A stretch of 64,000 nucleotides of DNA from CAVVUF01 sp963751425 (lineage in GTDB: Bacteria; Chloroflexota; Anaerolineae; Anaerolineales; UBA4823). Shown here piece by piece: positions 8,687 to 17,341 of this stretch; the first letter of the stretch is position 1; every line of letters begins with the position of its first letter. The translations under genes and the position numbers were made by a program. The notes below the pieces were generated by a model. That model did no database searches. It was not told the DNA's origin and saw only the letters and a list, made by a program, of their open reading frames with translations. The DNA is taken from positions 1,674,001 to 1,738,000 of the forward strand of contig CAVVUF010000001.1 of assembly GCA_963751425.1 (NCBI GenBank), read 5' to 3'.

Positions 8687-9305
8687 TGAGATTCTAAAAC
8701 AGGTTGCTAGTGAAACCGCGGCGTGTACAAAGTGTGCTTTGCAGCACTCACGCAAGAGAGCAGTTCCAGGAGAGGGCCCAGCCAACGCGGAAATTATGTT
8801 CATCGGCGAGGGACCCGGTTTCTATGAAAACGAGCAAGGTCGCCCATTCGTGGGTCAAGCTGGCAAATTCCTCGACGAGCTGCTGGCCGGTATCGGCATG
8901 AAGCGCGAGCAGGTTTTTATTGGCAATGTGGTGAAGTGTCGACCTCCTGGCAACCGCGATCCGCTGCCTGAGGAGCTTTCAGCTTGCGGCGACTACCTGG
9001 AGCGCCAGATCCAGGCTATTAATCCGCATGTGATCGTGACCTTGGGGCGCTTTTCCATGGCGCGTTTCCTGCCAAATGCTAAAATCAGCGCTGTTCACGG
9101 TCAATCCTATCAATTGAAAGGGCGCACCATTGTGCCAATGTACCACCCGGCAGCAGCTCTGCACCAGCCATCGCTCCGCCCCATGGTCGAGAAAGATTTC
9201 AAGCGCCTGCCCGATTTAATTGCCCATGCAGTTCCAGCAGTCGATCCTGGTGAGGAGAAGGTTCAAGATGTAAAACGAGAGCCAAAACAGTTGAGCCTCT
9301 TTTAA
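8676..9305 (+). CDS. Uracil-DNA glycosylase, family 4 (4Fe-4S), with C-terminal clamp-binding motif
   Basis: Removes uracil from DNA to start base excision repair. It has 209 residues, with four cysteines placed as expected for the iron-sulfur cluster: C17, C20, C88 and C104. The active-site motif GEGPGFYENEQGRPFVGQAG is at residues 44-63 and the HPAA motif (MYHPAAAL) comes late in the protein. The last five residues, QLSLF, match the consensus of peptides that bind the DnaN sliding clamp, suggesting recruitment to replication forks. The start is GTG at 8676, chosen because AGGAGG at 8664-8669 is ideally spaced. It is the last gene of the core operon. Confidence 0.93.
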   Translation: MKADEILKQVASETAACTKCALQHSRKRAVPGEGPANAEIMFIGEGPGFYENEQGRPFVGQAGKFLDELLAGIGMKREQVFIGNVVKCRPPGNRDPLPEELSACGDYLERQIQAINPHVIVTLGRFSMARFLPNAKISAVHGQSYQLKGRTIVPMYHPAAALHQPSLRPMVEKDFKRLPDLIAHAVPAVDPGEEKVQDVKREPKQLSLF

Positions 9306-9323
9306 GTTTATTTTCTGTTTTGG
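9282..9323 (+). terminator. Long-loop inverted repeat at the end of the core operon
   Basis: CCAAAACAG (9282-9290) and CTGTTTTGG (9315-9323) are perfect complements around a 24-nt loop that contains the stop codon of the glycosylase gene. The loop is long and no U-tract follows, so it is a weak terminator candidate. It lies at the boundary between the housekeeping and polysaccharide regions. Confidence 0.3.
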
Positions 9324-9387
9324 TTCATCCAAGAGCACCCTGGTAATATTCCATGGTTACTGCTCGCAGCCAAATTGTTTCTAATCC

Positions 9388-9396
9388 TGGTAGAAT
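9388..9396 (+). promoter_or_regulatory. Extended -10 promoter for the first polysaccharide operon
   Basis: TGG followed by TAGAAT (9391-9396) is an extended -10 with one mismatch to TATAAT. No good -35 is seen at 16-18 nt, as is common for TGn promoters. Transcription would start near 9403, about 37 nt before the dehydrogenase ATG, and could run through the closely packed genes downstream. Confidence 0.45.
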
Positions 9397-9439
9397 GGGA
9401 TCGTTTTACCAGATTCTTTAGTACAAAGGGAAAATATGC

Positions 9440-10762
9440 ATGAATAACTCAGTGAAACAGACTTTGATGACCAAGCTGTCGTATCGCACCGCCTCTGTGG
9501 CTGTGCTAGGTCTTGGTTATGTAGGTTTGCCTTTAGTGGTTGCCTTTGCCGAAGCCGGTTTTGTGGTTACAGGCATTGATCCTGATAAACGTAAAGTTGA
9601 TACCATTAATCGGGGTGAAAGTCACATAAAGGATGTGCCAACGGAACAGATTGCCCGCCTGTTGGCAGAAGGCAAGATTACCGCAACAACAGACTTTTCG
9701 GCTCTGAAAGACGCAGATGCGGTTAGTATCTGTGTCCCAACTCCTTTGCGTAAAACAGGCGATCCTGACCTTTCTTACATACTATCTGCGACGAATGAAA
9801 TAGCCAAATATATGCACCCTGGCATGGTGATTGTCCTGGAATCGACAACCTATCCGGGTACAACTCGTGAAGTTCTCATGCCCAAGTTTGGTGAAGAAAA
9901 AAACTTGGTAGTAGGTGAGCACTTTTTCCTGGCTTTCTCTCCCGAACGGGTCGACCCGGGCCGCCAAGATTGGACGACCTACAATACCCCCAAGGTGATC
10001 GGTGGGATCACGCCAAACTGTACCGAGGTTGCTGTCGCCTGGTATTCGCAGGCCCTCAAGACGATTGTGCCCGTTTCGTCTGTAGAAGCCGCTGAGATGG
10101 CGAAGCTCCTCGAAAATACTTTCCGCATGATCAATCTTGGATTAGTCAACGAGATGGCCCTGATGTGTGACAAGCTGGGTGTAGATGTTTGGGAAGTCAT
10201 CGACGCCGCTGCTACCAAGCCTTTCGGTTTTATGAAGTTCACCCCAGGGCCTGGCATCGGCGGGCATTGTATTCCCATTGATCCGCTTTACCTGTCCTGG
10301 AAGCTGCGCGCTCTCAAGTATACAGCCCGCTTTATCGAACTGGCTTCAGAGATTAATAACAATATGCCGCGCTTTGTACTCGGCAAGGTACAAGATGCGC
10401 TCAATGAACAAGGTAAGCCGTTGAAGGGCAGTTCGATTTTGGTGCTAGGAGCAGCTTACAAGCCTGACATCGATGATTTGCGAGAATCTCCCGCTTTGGA
10501 TGTGATTGGCCTTTTGGAGCAGAAGGGTGCTCATGTCACATATCACGATCCATTTATCCCTCTCCTGGATTACGAGGGTCAGAAAATGGAGAGCATCAAG
10601 GAGCTGCTGCCTGCGGTCAGCTCGGCTGATTGCGTGGTGATCGTGACGAACCACAGTCAGTATGATTATCAAGCCATCTTAGAAGCCGCGAAACTGGTCG
10701 TCGATACTCGAAATGCACTGGGAAAGTTCGCTAAGAACAACCCAAAGATCGTTCGTTTGTAA
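9440..10762 (+). CDS. Nucleotide-sugar 6-dehydrogenase (WbpA/WecC-like, UDP-GlcNAc or related)
   Basis: 440-residue UDP-glucose/GDP-mannose dehydrogenase family enzyme that oxidises the C6 hydroxyl of a UDP-sugar to a carboxylate in two NAD-dependent steps. The Rossmann motif GLGYVGLP is at residues 24-31. The catalytic cysteine is C277 in GIGGHCIPIDP, and the central linker contains ENTFRMINLGLVNEMA. The GHCIPIDP form and overall layout resemble WbpA/TuaD-type enzymes that make UDP-GlcNAcA, but UDP-glucose cannot be excluded. The ATG is preceded by AAAGGGA at 9425-9431. The next gene is a matching UDP-sugar epimerase, so the pair likely makes a UDP-uronic acid and its C4 epimer. Confidence 0.88.
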   Translation: MNNSVKQTLMTKLSYRTASVAVLGLGYVGLPLVVAFAEAGFVVTGIDPDKRKVDTINRGESHIKDVPTEQIARLLAEGKITATTDFSALKDADAVSICVPTPLRKTGDPDLSYILSATNEIAKYMHPGMVIVLESTTYPGTTREVLMPKFGEEKNLVVGEHFFLAFSPERVDPGRQDWTTYNTPKVIGGITPNCTEVAVAWYSQALKTIVPVSSVEAAEMAKLLENTFRMINLGLVNEMALMCDKLGVDVWEVIDAAATKPFGFMKFTPGPGIGGHCIPIDPLYLSWKLRALKYTARFIELASEINNNMPRFVLGKVQDALNEQGKPLKGSSILVLGAAYKPDIDDLRESPALDVIGLLEQKGAHVTYHDPFIPLLDYEGQKMESIKELLPAVSSADCVVIVTNHSQYDYQAILEAAKLVVDTRNALGKFAKNNPKIVRL

Positions 10763-10770
10763 CATCAGCA

Positions 10771-10790
10771 GGTTGTCTGGTCTGACAACC
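10771..10790 (+). other. Intercistronic stem-loop
   Basis: GGTTGTC (10771-10777), a 6-nt loop and GACAACC (10784-10790) form a perfect 7-bp stem between dehydrogenase and epimerase. No U-tract follows and the next ribosome site lies just downstream, so an mRNA processing or stability role is more likely than termination. Confidence 0.4.
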
Positions 10791-10809
10791 CGATTCGTCA
10801 GGAGGTAGA

Positions 10810-11784
10810 ATGGCTCGTTATCTGGTGACCGGCGCGGCTGGTTTTATCGCCTCTCGTGTCACAGAGATGTTATTACAGGCAGGCCACACCGTGGTAGGGA
10901 TCGATAATATGAACAACGCTTACGATGTGCGGATGAAAGAATACCGCCTTAAGCGTTTGCTCGGACACCCACAATTTATTTTTCAGAAGTGCGATGTGGC
11001 TGTACGAGAGGGGATTCGGTCTGTAGAGGCTCTAGGTCCGTTTTCCGCGATCTTCAACCTTGCTGCTCGCGCCGGGGTGCGCCAGGCAGTTGAAAACCCG
11101 TGGGTCTATGTAGACACGAACTTAACTGGAACGCTGAATCTGCTCGATTTGTGCCGTCAGCTGAAAATCCCGAAATTCATCCTGGCTTCCACATCCAGCA
11201 TTTATGGAGCAAATGCGCCTTTACCCACCCCCGAAACAGCGGACAGCAACCATCCCTTGCAGCCTTATGCCGCCAGTAAAAAAGGGGCGGAGGCGATGTG
11301 TTATGCTTACCATCATTTACACGGAATTGATGTGACCATCTTCCGGTATTTCACAGTATATGGTCCTGCAGGTCGCCCAGATATGGTCATGTTCCGGTTT
11401 ACCAAATGGATAACCGAGGGTCAAACCCTTAAGTTAAACGGAGATGGAGAGCAAACACGCGGTTTTACCTATGTCGACGATATCGCCCGCGGCACAATCT
11501 TGGGATTGAAACCCCTGGGATATGAGATCATCAACCTGGGTGGACATGAGACGATCTCGATCAACGACCTGATTCATATGCTAGAAGGCATGATCGGCCG
11601 TAAGGCACAAGTTAAGCATTATCCATTCAATCTGGCTGACATGTTGGCAAATCACGCCGATGTACGTAAAGCTGGAGAATTATTGGGCTGGGAATCACAA
11701 TTTTCCTTACAGTCCGGCGTTCAGCATCTCGTTGACTGGTACCGTGCTGAACGCTCCTGGGCGCAGCACATCGAAACCGATTAG
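10810..11784 (+). CDS. UDP-glucuronate 4-epimerase-like NAD-dependent epimerase/dehydratase
   Basis: Extended short-chain dehydrogenase/reductase of 324 residues. It has the NAD motif GAAGFIAS (residues 8-15), the active-site YAASK near residue 156 and a STSSIYG segment. The stretch NMNNAYDVRMKEYRL and RYFTVYGPAGRPDM closely follow UDP-glucuronate 4-epimerases of the LpsL/Cap1J group. Together with the preceding dehydrogenase it would interconvert the C4 epimers of a UDP-uronic acid (GlcA/GalA, or the N-acetylated forms as with WbpA/WbpP). AGGAGGT at 10800-10806 lies only 3 nt before the ATG, a rather tight spacing. Confidence 0.85.
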   Translation: MARYLVTGAAGFIASRVTEMLLQAGHTVVGIDNMNNAYDVRMKEYRLKRLLGHPQFIFQKCDVAVREGIRSVEALGPFSAIFNLAARAGVRQAVENPWVYVDTNLTGTLNLLDLCRQLKIPKFILASTSSIYGANAPLPTPETADSNHPLQPYAASKKGAEAMCYAYHHLHGIDVTIFRYFTVYGPAGRPDMVMFRFTKWITEGQTLKLNGDGEQTRGFTYVDDIARGTILGLKPLGYEIINLGGHETISINDLIHMLEGMIGRKAQVKHYPFNLADMLANHADVRKAGELLGWESQFSLQSGVQHLVDWYRAERSWAQHIETD

Positions 11785-11785
11785 T

Positions 11786-13132
11786 ATGCTGCAGCGCCTC
11801 CGCTCCTGGACCCAGGACAGCTTACTCAGAGGGGTCATCAAAAACAGCAGTTACTTGTTTAGCAGTAATGCTGTTGCGATCTTTTTGAGCATGCTTCAGG
11901 GTATTTTGGCGGCGCGTCTATTAGGGGCGGAGGAATATGGGATTGTCGCAGCGGTTGTAATTCCATTTACCTCAAGCATCAACCGGCTGCTCTCCTTTCG
12001 AATGAGTGAGTTGGTAGTCAAATACCTGGGTCAAGCTCTGGCTGAGGAGCATAAAAAGCGCGCCGCTGCCGTTGTGAAGGGTGCTGCGCTGGTCGAGCTG
12101 TTCACTTCCACGTTAGCATATCTGGTATTGCTTCTTTTACTACCTTTTGCGGCGCGTTACCTGGCAAAAGATATCAACACCGCCTATCTTTTTGGCATCT
12201 ACGGTCTGGTTTTACTCGGATATGGCGTGTATGAGACTTCAACAGGCGTCTTGCAGGCAACCAAGCGTTTCGCCCATATTGCCCAGATTCAGCTCCTCCA
12301 AAATGTGATTACGGTATCTCTGATCGTTGTCGCTTTTATCACCCAAGGAGGGATGTTGGAGGTAGTCCTTGCGTATCTGATCGGCAAAGTCTGTGGAGCT
12401 TTTATTTTATACGCAATCGCTTTCCGCAGTTTAAGACATGAGTTGGGTGAGGGTTGGTGGAAAGAATCCTTCAGCTGGCTGCCAGACTTCAAAGAATTAA
12501 GGCGCTTTGCCGTGAGCACAAACTTACAGGGAACAGTGAACCTGGTCGTGCGCGACAGTGAGACGCTCTTTATTACAGCTTTAAGCTCTCCCACAGAAGC
12601 TGGTTATTTTAAAATCGCGCTGAGTGTGATTAATTTTGTAATGCTGCCTGTTGAGCCTTTCATTGCAACCACCTACTCGGAAATATCTCGGACAATCGCA
12701 CAAAAACAGTACTCTCTGACCCAGCAATTATTGAAACGAATTACATTGATCACAGGCAGCTGGTCTGCAGCCTCTGGTGGCTTCCTGGTGCTGTTTGGTT
12801 ACTGGCTGATCCCTTGGGTGTATGGAATTGAGTTTAAGCCGGCTTACCCTGCCGTGCTTATCCTTTTATTGGGGTACGGTTGTGCCAATATTTTCAATTG
12901 GAATCGACCGCTGCTCCTGGCTTTGGGCTTGCCAGGCTATCCACTAAAAATTTCAGCCTGGGTAGGGTTGGTAAAAACGGTAATGACTTTATATTTCCTC
13001 CCCTTATGGGGATACCTGGCTGAAGCAGCAATCTTATCCGGATATTTGATAATCACGGTCCTCGCGAATGTATGGCGTGGGTTGAGACAATTGAAGCTCG
13101 TGGAAAAACAGCCTGGTATTGCGGTTCATTAA
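11786..13132 (+). CDS. Wzx-type polysaccharide flippase (MOP superfamily)
   Basis: About 449 residues with some twelve to fourteen hydrophobic segments. The N-terminus VIKNSSYLFSSNAVAIFLSM and LAARLLGAEEYG are typical of the O-antigen/teichoic-acid flippase family, which moves undecaprenyl-linked oligosaccharides across the membrane. The ATG at 11786, one base after the epimerase stop, is chosen because the family N-terminus begins there; the frame stays open further upstream but only across the epimerase gene. There is no strong ribosome site, so translational coupling is likely. An ABC exporter (Wzm/Wzt) is also present about 11 kb downstream, so the region has two export routes. Confidence 0.87.
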   Translation: MLQRLRSWTQDSLLRGVIKNSSYLFSSNAVAIFLSMLQGILAARLLGAEEYGIVAAVVIPFTSSINRLLSFRMSELVVKYLGQALAEEHKKRAAAVVKGAALVELFTSTLAYLVLLLLLPFAARYLAKDINTAYLFGIYGLVLLGYGVYETSTGVLQATKRFAHIAQIQLLQNVITVSLIVVAFITQGGMLEVVLAYLIGKVCGAFILYAIAFRSLRHELGEGWWKESFSWLPDFKELRRFAVSTNLQGTVNLVVRDSETLFITALSSPTEAGYFKIALSVINFVMLPVEPFIATTYSEISRTIAQKQYSLTQQLLKRITLITGSWSAASGGFLVLFGYWLIPWVYGIEFKPAYPAVLILLLGYGCANIFNWNRPLLLALGLPGYPLKISAWVGLVKTVMTLYFLPLWGYLAEAAILSGYLIITVLANVWRGLRQLKLVEKQPGIAVH

Positions 13133-13135
13133 TTT

Positions 13136-14263
13136 ATGCACATCGATTGCATTTCTGCCTCAAGAGTACCCTCTTCTACTGCGAACAGCATTCAGGTGAT
13201 GAAAGCTTGCCAGGCATTAACGCAGCTGGGGCATGAAGTGAAACTGTGGGTGCCCGCGTTTGAAGCCGGTCTTGATTGGGATCGACTAGCCGCTTTTTAT
13301 GGCCTTCAGACTCGTTTCGAGGTGGACTCAATACCAACTTATTCTCAGTTCCGCCGGTATGATTTTTCACTCAAAGCTGTCCTTAAAGCTAAAGCAGCGA
13401 AAGCAGAACTATTATATGTGTGGCCGCCGCAAGCAGCCTTATTTGGACTTACATTAAATATGCCGGTGGCCTTGGAACTTCACGGTCCACCCGAGGGTAA
13501 ATTCGGCGCGAAGTTATTTTGGCTTCTGCGTAGAATCCCTGGCGAAAAGCGTTTTCTATCGATCACGCGCGCCCTTGTGAATTTGCTTCTGAGACTGGAT
13601 CATAGACCCTTTCAGGATAGGGAAGTTGTGATCTCACCAAATGGAGTGGATTTAGAACGATATCAGTCTTTGCCTGAGCCATCTTTGGCACGCGATAATC
13701 TACAGATACCCCAAATTCTCACCGTAGGTTATACCGGCCACTTTTACTCAGGGAGAGGCATGGGGTTATTGTTAGAATTGGCACGGCGCTTTCCCCAAGT
13801 ACAGTTCTTATGGGTAGGAGGCCACGCACCTGATGTCCAACTCTGGAAACAGCGGCTTGATCAAGAATACCTCACCAATGTAAGATTACCCGGTTTTATT
13901 GAAAACAAGAGCCTGCCTTTGTACCAGGCGGCTGCTGATATCCTGCTCATGCCATATGAGCAAGTTATTACCGGAAGCAGTGGAGGAAATTCGGCTGAGT
14001 ATTGCAGCCCAATGAAAATGTTCGAATACATGGCTTGTGGTCGAGCCATAATTTCCAGCGATCTGCCCGTCATCCACGAAGTAATGAATGATTCGAATTG
14101 TGTCTTTTGCCCTCCCGCTGATGTTGAAAGTTGGGCGAATGCACTGCAGGTGTTGCTTGAGAATGCAGATACCAGGAATAGGTTGGGGGCTCAATGCAAA
14201 CAGGATGTTCAGGGGTACACCTGGCTAAAACGCGCCGAGAAGGCACTGGCAGGATTTCCATAA
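13136..14263 (+). CDS. GT4-family glycosyltransferase
   Basis: 375-residue GT-B enzyme that transfers a sugar from a nucleotide donor at the cytosolic face. The N-terminal domain has the acceptor-side motif TANSIQVMKACQALTQLGHEV. The C-terminal Glycos_transf_1 domain shows VGYTGHFYSGRGMGLL, VGG and the donor-binding EYCSPMKMFEYMACGRAII, equivalent to the EX7E region. It begins three bases after the flippase stop. The sugar specificity cannot be read from sequence. Its neighbours (flippase before, membrane transferases after) place it in chain assembly. Confidence 0.85.
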   Translation: MHIDCISASRVPSSTANSIQVMKACQALTQLGHEVKLWVPAFEAGLDWDRLAAFYGLQTRFEVDSIPTYSQFRRYDFSLKAVLKAKAAKAELLYVWPPQAALFGLTLNMPVALELHGPPEGKFGAKLFWLLRRIPGEKRFLSITRALVNLLLRLDHRPFQDREVVISPNGVDLERYQSLPEPSLARDNLQIPQILTVGYTGHFYSGRGMGLLLELARRFPQVQFLWVGGHAPDVQLWKQRLDQEYLTNVRLPGFIENKSLPLYQAAADILLMPYEQVITGSSGGNSAEYCSPMKMFEYMACGRAIISSDLPVIHEVMNDSNCVFCPPADVESWANALQVLLENADTRNRLGAQCKQDVQGYTWLKRAEKALAGFP

Positions 14264-14264
14264 A

Positions 14265-15725
14265 ATGACGATGAACCCTATCGCTGAAGATACAGATAAG
14301 CAAAAAACCTGGTTCTCTGATCATTGGCGCCTGGGAATCGTGCTCTTAATTGCTTTGATTGTTCGTCTGGCGCTATATATTCTTTATGCACCGGTTTCTT
14401 TTAGCGACTCCCGCACCTATCAACGCTTAGCCGAACAGATCTTACAAGGGTGGATTAACTATGATGGCACGCGTACACCGGGTTATCCGGCCTTTCTGGC
14501 AGCCATTAGGACAGATCAGGCGGTTTGGTTTGTCCAGATGGGCATGGGCATCGTTATCACCCTGTTAATGTATTATCTTGGTTGGCAGCTCGGGGCTGAC
14601 CTGGAGAAAAAGAAACGCAGCTGCCTTGCCGCGCTCGCTGCGCTGGCTCACACATTGAATATCGGTCAACTGTTCTTTGAAGCCAGCCTCCTCTCAGAAA
14701 CACTGGCGACCTTTTTTTTGGTCTTGACCATCGCTGGTTGGGTTTTAGGCTTTCGCGTGCCAAAGGCGCGAAATATCTGGTTATCGGGTGCGCTTGGGTT
14801 AGCTTCTGCATTGACAATCTTGACGCGAGGGTTATTTATTCTGCTGCCATTCTGGACCGTTTTAATGATTTGGCTCTATTGGGTTGAAAAACCAATTGAT
14901 CATGAAACTGAACATTCACAGACTCTTTCGAGAAAAAGAGATCTGAGGCCGATTTGGCAAGTCATACTCGCCCAGGTGAAAAAAACCTTTCCAGTTCTGC
15001 TGGCTTTTTTGATTCCTTTTTCTCTGTTAATTGGCTCTTGGGTGGGCTTCATCCGGTATTATTACAACCAATGGGGGTTGGAGACAATGGGAGGTTTTCA
15101 CCTGATCCAGAATACGGGTACTTTCTTTGAATATGTTCCAGATGAGTACGCTGCTATTCGAGACACTTATTTGAAATATCGAGATGCCAAAATTGATCAA
15201 TCCGGCACACAAACGAATGTTATCTGGAAGGCGATCCCGGAAATGATGGATGTTTCGGGGCTGGGGTTTTATGATCTTTCCCGCCTGATGGGAAAAATTT
15301 CTGTTGATCTGATTCGAGAACACCCCAATCTTTACCTTAAGAACGTAATGCAGGGCTGGTGGTTGTTCTGGCGGGCTCCAGTTTATTGGTCCTCAGACGC
15401 GCTCAAGTACAGCACTTTGTCTCCGATCCTGGATGTACTCATTTTCTTGGAGCGGTTACTTTTATGGGCTCTTAACAGCCTTTTTCTAATCACTTCGCTG
15501 CTTTTAGTTTGGCCTCCATTTCGTAGGAACTTCCATCCGTCTCCGATTCACGGATATCTTTTGGGGGTGATCCTGAGCACTTCGCTATTGCAGTCGTTCT
15601 TGGATCATGGTGATAATCCTCGTTTCTTAATTCCCATGCAATCGTTAGTGGTATTATGGGGTTTGTGGTTTCTGATACGCTACCTAAGTATGGATAGAAA
15701 ATCAAGAAAAAACATCTTCAAATGA
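14265..15725 (+). CDS. GT-C-type membrane glycosyltransferase (PMT/GT39-like)
   Basis: 486 residues with about ten membrane segments and a larger extracytoplasmic part late in the protein. The first loop contains FSDSRTYQRLAEQILQGW followed by RTPGYPAFLA, the pattern of ArnT/PMT-like enzymes in which the acidic residue after the first helix is catalytic. Such enzymes use polyprenyl-phosphate sugars, and a DPM-like GT2 that could make that donor lies 3 kb downstream. It begins two bases after the GT4 stop, and its own stop overlaps the next start in ATGA. Acceptor and sugar are unknown. Confidence 0.7.
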   Translation: MTMNPIAEDTDKQKTWFSDHWRLGIVLLIALIVRLALYILYAPVSFSDSRTYQRLAEQILQGWINYDGTRTPGYPAFLAAIRTDQAVWFVQMGMGIVITLLMYYLGWQLGADLEKKKRSCLAALAALAHTLNIGQLFFEASLLSETLATFFLVLTIAGWVLGFRVPKARNIWLSGALGLASALTILTRGLFILLPFWTVLMIWLYWVEKPIDHETEHSQTLSRKRDLRPIWQVILAQVKKTFPVLLAFLIPFSLLIGSWVGFIRYYYNQWGLETMGGFHLIQNTGTFFEYVPDEYAAIRDTYLKYRDAKIDQSGTQTNVIWKAIPEMMDVSGLGFYDLSRLMGKISVDLIREHPNLYLKNVMQGWWLFWRAPVYWSSDALKYSTLSPILDVLIFLERLLLWALNSLFLITSLLLVWPPFRRNFHPSPIHGYLLGVILSTSLLQSFLDHGDNPRFLIPMQSLVVLWGLWFLIRYLSMDRKSRKNIFK

Positions 15726-17341
15726 CCAGCCCACTCGAAAGAAAGCATTTGATCTTGTATGGAGCCGTTATTCTCGGCTCCGGTGCACTCCTGGCTGTAC
15801 TGGATGGAAGAGAGGATTGGTTAGCAGGGTGGCTTGGGTATTCTCTACTAATTTTGTTATCAACCCTGGTCATTTTTTTTGTTTGGAAGCAGGTAAAAGG
15901 CAATCGCCAGGTAGGGATCATCGCTCTGACAGCTTTTATTCTCCGCGCAGGATTGGGAATACTATTCATGCTAATTTTACCGGTAGTTGGCTACCAAGAT
16001 AATCCTGCATCTCAAGCTGGCTATCTTTATAAAGACGCTTTCGTTCGTGACCAGCAAGCCTGGAACCTGGCAGCCTCGGACAGTCCACTATTGAATGCAT
16101 TTTCAGGGGCCTATTCCGGAGATCAATACGGGGGGCTCTTAGCTTTCAGTGCTCTTATATATCGTTACTTGGGTTTTGGGGTTCACAGGCCCTGGTTGGT
16201 ATTATTGATCACCGCAGCAGTATCGGGTTTGGGCGTGCTGTGGTTATGGAAAGCTGCTCTGGATTGGCTTAGCAATGAAAATCCACCTGATCCTGTGGGA
16301 AAGAAGCTTTCACCCGGATTATTCATCCCGATCATAGCCGCATGGATTTATGCCTTATATCCAGAGACAGTGTTTTTGGGCTCTGCTCATATGCGAGAAC
16401 CATTTGTTTTGGCATGCACCGCTTTTATCTTTTTTAGCCTGACACAAGTGCGGAGCGAACCTCGCCGAGGGTGGTGGGGATTCGCCCTGGCAGTTCTGGT
16501 TCTATTCCTTATTCAATTACCGGTTGCACTCGCAATTGTCAGTGTTTCGATTGGTTTCATATTGTTGGAATATGGCTCCCATCTTCATTGGAAAATTTGG
16601 TTATTAATTGCCGGTATTTTTCTACTAGGGGTGGTGCTTGTGGTTTGGAATTGGATGAACTTGCCATCCTTAGCGTCTGCCCAGCCTTTGACGATATTCA
16701 AAGAGTGGCTGCAGCATAATTTTGGTTTCCAATCCTACCTGGTAGAACGACAGTCAGGTATGATCCAAAAGCTGGTGCAAGGCGCGGGGCAGCAGGGGAT
16801 GTTGCCGATTATTTTAGTATATGGCTTTGCGCAGCCAGTTCTCCCGGCAACGATCGTCGATCCAGCGGCTTGGTTCTGGAGAACATTTAATATTTTACGT
16901 TCTCTAGGCTGGTATGTTCTTGCATTCTTTTTGATCTATAATTTGGTAATTACATTTACAAAGAAAACATATCCAAAACAAAAGGTGCGCATCTGGTTAA
17001 CTCTGGCGGTTTTTGTCTGGATTTTGATATCTGCTGCCAACGCTGGCGGTGATATGTGGGATAATCCCCGCTACCGGACGATGTTCCTCGTATACCAGGC
17101 ATTATTAGCCGCTTGGGCATTTTGGTGGGCAAAAATCACCAAAGACACCTGGTTTTGGCGTTGGTTGGCAGTAGAGGCTGTTTTTGTCCTGGCTTTCTTG
17201 GAATGGTATATCAGTCGGTATTATCCAGCCATCCCACACTTGAGCATTTGGACAATGATCATTTTGACGTTGCTGGGATGTGGTTTCATCCTGGTTGGAG
17301 GATGGGTGTGGGACCACAAAAAAAGGATTAAGGTTGAATGA
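15722..17341 (+). CDS. Multipass membrane protein, probable GT-C glycosyltransferase
   Basis: 539 residues with about a dozen hydrophobic helices. The AHMREPFVLACTAFIFF segment and the loop KDAFVRDQQAWNLA followed by GDQYGGLLAFSALIYRYLG resemble GT39/GT83-like proteins in bacterial polysaccharide clusters, but the family assignment is weak. It overlaps the upstream gene by four bases, and the downstream DPM-like GT2 starts within its stop codon. This three-gene coupling suggests that the GT2 supplies its lipid-linked donor. Function is inferred from context. A Wzy-type polymerase is an alternative that topology alone cannot exclude. Confidence 0.6.
   Translation: MTSPLERKHLILYGAVILGSGALLAVLDGREDWLAGWLGYSLLILLSTLVIFFVWKQVKGNRQVGIIALTAFILRAGLGILFMLILPVVGYQDNPASQAGYLYKDAFVRDQQAWNLAASDSPLLNAFSGAYSGDQYGGLLAFSALIYRYLGFGVHRPWLVLLITAAVSGLGVLWLWKAALDWLSNENPPDPVGKKLSPGLFIPIIAAWIYALYPETVFLGSAHMREPFVLACTAFIFFSLTQVRSEPRRGWWGFALAVLVLFLIQLPVALAIVSVSIGFILLEYGSHLHWKIWLLIAGIFLLGVVLVVWNWMNLPSLASAQPLTIFKEWLQHNFGFQSYLVERQSGMIQKLVQGAGQQGMLPIILVYGFAQPVLPATIVDPAAWFWRTFNILRSLGWYVLAFFLIYNLVITFTKKTYPKQKVRIWLTLAVFVWILISAANAGGDMWDNPRYRTMFLVYQALLAAWAFWWAKITKDTWFWRWLAVEAVFVLAFLEWYISRYYPAIPHLSIWTMIILTLLGCGFILVGGWVWDHKKRIKVE

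Noticed and set aside
9306..9439. tRNA or small RNA gene in the spacer before the polysaccharide locus
   Set aside because: No cloverleaf-like pairing or CCA end seen. The spacer is explained by a hairpin and an extended -10.
10806..10811. TAGAAT just before the UDP-sugar epimerase as a promoter
   Set aside because: It overlaps the start codon itself and lies inside the ribosome-site region, so it cannot start this gene's transcript.
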